Source of the DNA: CAYOPE01 sp964405805
GTDB lineage: Bacteria > Patescibacteriota > Doudnabacteria > UBA920 > O2-02-FULL-48-8
Assembly: GCA_964405805.1 (NCBI GenBank)
Contig: CAYOPE010000015.1
Span: 1 to 20,952, forward strand
Reading direction: 5' to 3'
Length of the DNA stretch: 20,952 nt
Shown here: piece after piece, positions 19,469 to 20,952 of the stretch
Numbering within the stretch: the stretch's first letter is position 1
How the letters are laid out: each line of letters opens with the position of its first letter
The notes under the pieces: generated by a model
The model's input: only the letters and a program-made list of their open reading frames with translations
What the model was told of the DNA's origin: nothing
The model's database searches: none
Translations under genes and position numbers: made by a program

Positions 19469-20952
19469 TTATTTTGATGGCGCTATGTTATTCTTAAAAT
19501 CTTTTTCATCGGCAATATGCACTCCCCTGGCTTTTAATCCAGCAATAATCTGGTCTGCTACTGATTCTTCCAAATCAGATTTTGATATAATAGCCTTGGT
19601 GAAATCTTCGTTTAGCTTCATCGCTTCTGCCATGACATCCAAATCGAAGTTCTTAATATCATATTTGCCGTCTGCGTCTTGGTAAATACCAGCAATCTTT
19701 GCCACACGAGCCTGCACACCTCTGGTCTTTTTAAAGGCATTAACCGATGCTCCATCCACGCTAGCAAACCTTCTCGCTCCATATGCATTAAATCTGACGA
19801 ACTTTCCATTTTCATCTTGTACAAGATATGCTGCTGGTTCGTGACCTTTGGACCAGCGTTCTGTATCTCCTCTCTTCATACGCTTATCTGCAGAATCGCT
19901 CTTTCGTGCACCTATTATATTATATCGGATGTCCGATCCTTTTTGTCTGAAGGCTATCTTTTCTCTTCGATTTTTTCCCGTAGTATTAGCTATTGCGGCT
20001 TGTAGTTCGGCGTAATTCTTAACTGTGGCTGTAACATTCCCGTCCTTATCCTTGAATTTCAATGAGATTACTTTCTCAACTACCTTTCCGTCTGCATCCT
20101 TTACGTCGTTCCCGTCCTTATCCTTTACAGGTTCTTTTTCAGCATCAACATTTGTCATTTCTAGCTTAGCCAAAGCCCCTAGCATAGCCGCAGCGCCTTT
20201 TTGCTTTTCGAGCTCTGCATAACCACCTAAATCGTTAGCCGTTCTAAATTTGCCTTCGTGCTCTTCCCACACTGCATTTCCTATTGCTCTGATTTTTTGT
20301 TCTGCTTCTCCTACTTCATCCTGGTGCGCAACTCGAACTGCTATCTGAGCATCTGATAAGCCAGCATGTCGCAACCTTTCTGTAGTTGTATCCAAATGAT
20401 CCACAACATCAAACTCTGCTTCAATTTCTTCTTTAGCTTGATTCTCAGCCATAATTTGGGCAGTTTCAGGATTCTCATGATTGGCTATTAACTCCTTATA
20501 AATTTCTGCTTGGCGTATTTTTCTTCGTTCCAATCCCATAGAAATTTCGTCACCATCTTCGTGACGACCTTTTATATGGACTGTTTCCAAGGCTTCCAGA
20601 TCTTCAGCATGGTGGGCGTTTTGTATTGCTTTATTTTTTTCTTCCTCAGACAGATTTGCTTCGGTCCATTGCTTTATCTTTTTATTAATCAAAGACTGCT
20701 GGCCGATTCTACCATAAAAAGCTTTTTGTCCAGCAAGTATTTCCCATAATATCTGACCCATTGAGTAGATATCTGAAGCTCCAGTTAACATGGCTTCATC
20801 AAATTGTTCAGGCGACATATATTCAAATGTTCCTGCTAAACGTCCTATACCTGTGATGCGATCATTGTGATCTCTTTTATCTACAATGGATATACCAAAA
20901 TCAACTATCTTTGCAGTTAATTTAGCATCTTTAAATTGAAGTAAAATATTTG
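19469..20952 (-). CDS. Eukaryotic-type Ser/Thr protein kinase with long C-terminal extension, 5'-partial
   Basis: The coding region continues past the right edge of the window. The first visible codons read NILLQFKDAKLTAKIVDFGISIV, which is the Asn after the catalytic loop and the DFG metal-binding motif, followed by the activation segment GTFEYMSPEQF. The HRD catalytic loop and the N-lobe are outside the window. The kinase fold ends near DIYSMGQILWEILAGQKAFYG. The remaining 400 residues are hydrophilic and helical, with Ala/Glu-rich stretches, a tandem DKDGN / DADGK / DKDGN stretch (about two thirds along) and a Lys/Arg-rich region (GARKSDSADKRMKRGD). No transmembrane segment is visible. An internal ATG at 20818 lies inside the activation loop and is not a start. 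It probably phosphorylates proteins tied to the adjacent secretion apparatus; that is inference. Confidence 0.85.
   Translation of the reverse strand, partial: NILLQFKDAKLTAKIVDFGISIVDKRDHNDRITGIGRLAGTFEYMSPEQFDEAMLTGASDIYSMGQILWEILAGQKAFYGRIGQQSLINKKIKQWTEANLSEEEKNKAIQNAHHAEDLEALETVHIKGRHEDGDEISMGLERRKIRQAEIYKELIANHENPETAQIMAENQAKEEIEAEFDVVDHLDTTTERLRHAGLSDAQIAVRVAHQDEVGEAEQKIRAIGNAVWEEHEGKFRTANDLGGYAELEKQKGAAAMLGALAKLEMTNVDAEKEPVKDKDGNDVKDADGKVVEKVISLKFKDKDGNVTATVKNYAELQAAIANTTGKNRREKIAFRQKGSDIRYNIIGARKSDSADKRMKRGDTERWSKGHEPAAYLVQDENGKFVRFNAYGARRFASVDGASVNAFKKTRGVQARVAKIAGIYQDADGKYDIKNFDLDVMAEAMKLNEDFTKAIISKSDLEESVADQIIAGLKARGVHIADEKDFKNNIAPSK

Noticed and set aside
1..20952. CRISPR array
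   Set aside because: No series of regularly spaced identical repeats was found; the AGGTTATAG units occur only in two pairs.

Overview
The window reads like chromosomal DNA of a Candidate Phyla Radiation (Patescibacteria, Parcubacteria-like) bacterium. The main reasons are: compact genes with few Shine-Dalgarno sites and many promoters placed almost on the start codon; an ECF sigma factor paired with a DUF5667 membrane protein; a PrgI / TraC-like / VirB4 type IV secretion cluster; and several small membrane proteins without obvious homologues. TGA is an ordinary stop here (ATGA overlaps and a TGA-ended overlap in the secretion operon), so the code is standard. The taxonomic placement is inference; no rRNA is present.

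Region 1 (1-3019, plus strand): the 3' two thirds of clpC, interrupted by two in-frame stops near the window edge; a nested hairpin repeat; a comF-type phosphoribosyltransferase; and a ribbon-helix-helix antitoxin / RelE-ParE toxin pair with its own promoter and a direct-repeat operator candidate. Region 2 (3045-6766, minus strand): a lipoprotein gene with a strong Shine-Dalgarno and its own terminator, a DUF2157-like membrane protein behind a single-pass membrane protein, and an operon of two small proteins followed by a secreted sedolisin (S53) protease. Region 3 (6851-11473, plus strand): tRNA-Ser(GCU), ECF sigma factor with its likely membrane anti-sigma partner, tRNA-Ser(UGA) with a small membrane protein six bases behind it, tRNA-Arg(GCG), and recG. 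Between tRNA-Arg and recG lies a 156-bp unit that repeats the last 20 bases of the tRNA, like an attachment-site duplication.

Region 4 (11465-12116, plus strand) is a self-contained GC-rich unit: a strong promoter, a four-codon leader ORF with a consensus Shine-Dalgarno, a 94-residue cysteine-containing small protein, long hairpins and tandem terminators. Its base composition differs sharply from its neighbours. Region 5 (12115-20952, minus strand) is a type IV secretion-like locus. It runs (in transcription order) Ser/Thr kinase (5' end outside the window), a Pro/Ala-rich protein of unknown function, a small inverted-repeat cassette with a 30-codon ORF, a PIN-domain nuclease, PrgI, TraC-like, VirB4 ATPase, a membrane-anchored M15-type peptidase and a membrane-anchored beta-propeller.

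The best candidates for something undescribed are the GC-rich cassette at 11.5-12.1 kb, the AGGTTATAG inverted-repeat cassette at 17.8-18.0 kb, the tRNA-Arg duplication in front of recG, and the kinase/peptidase-equipped secretion operon.
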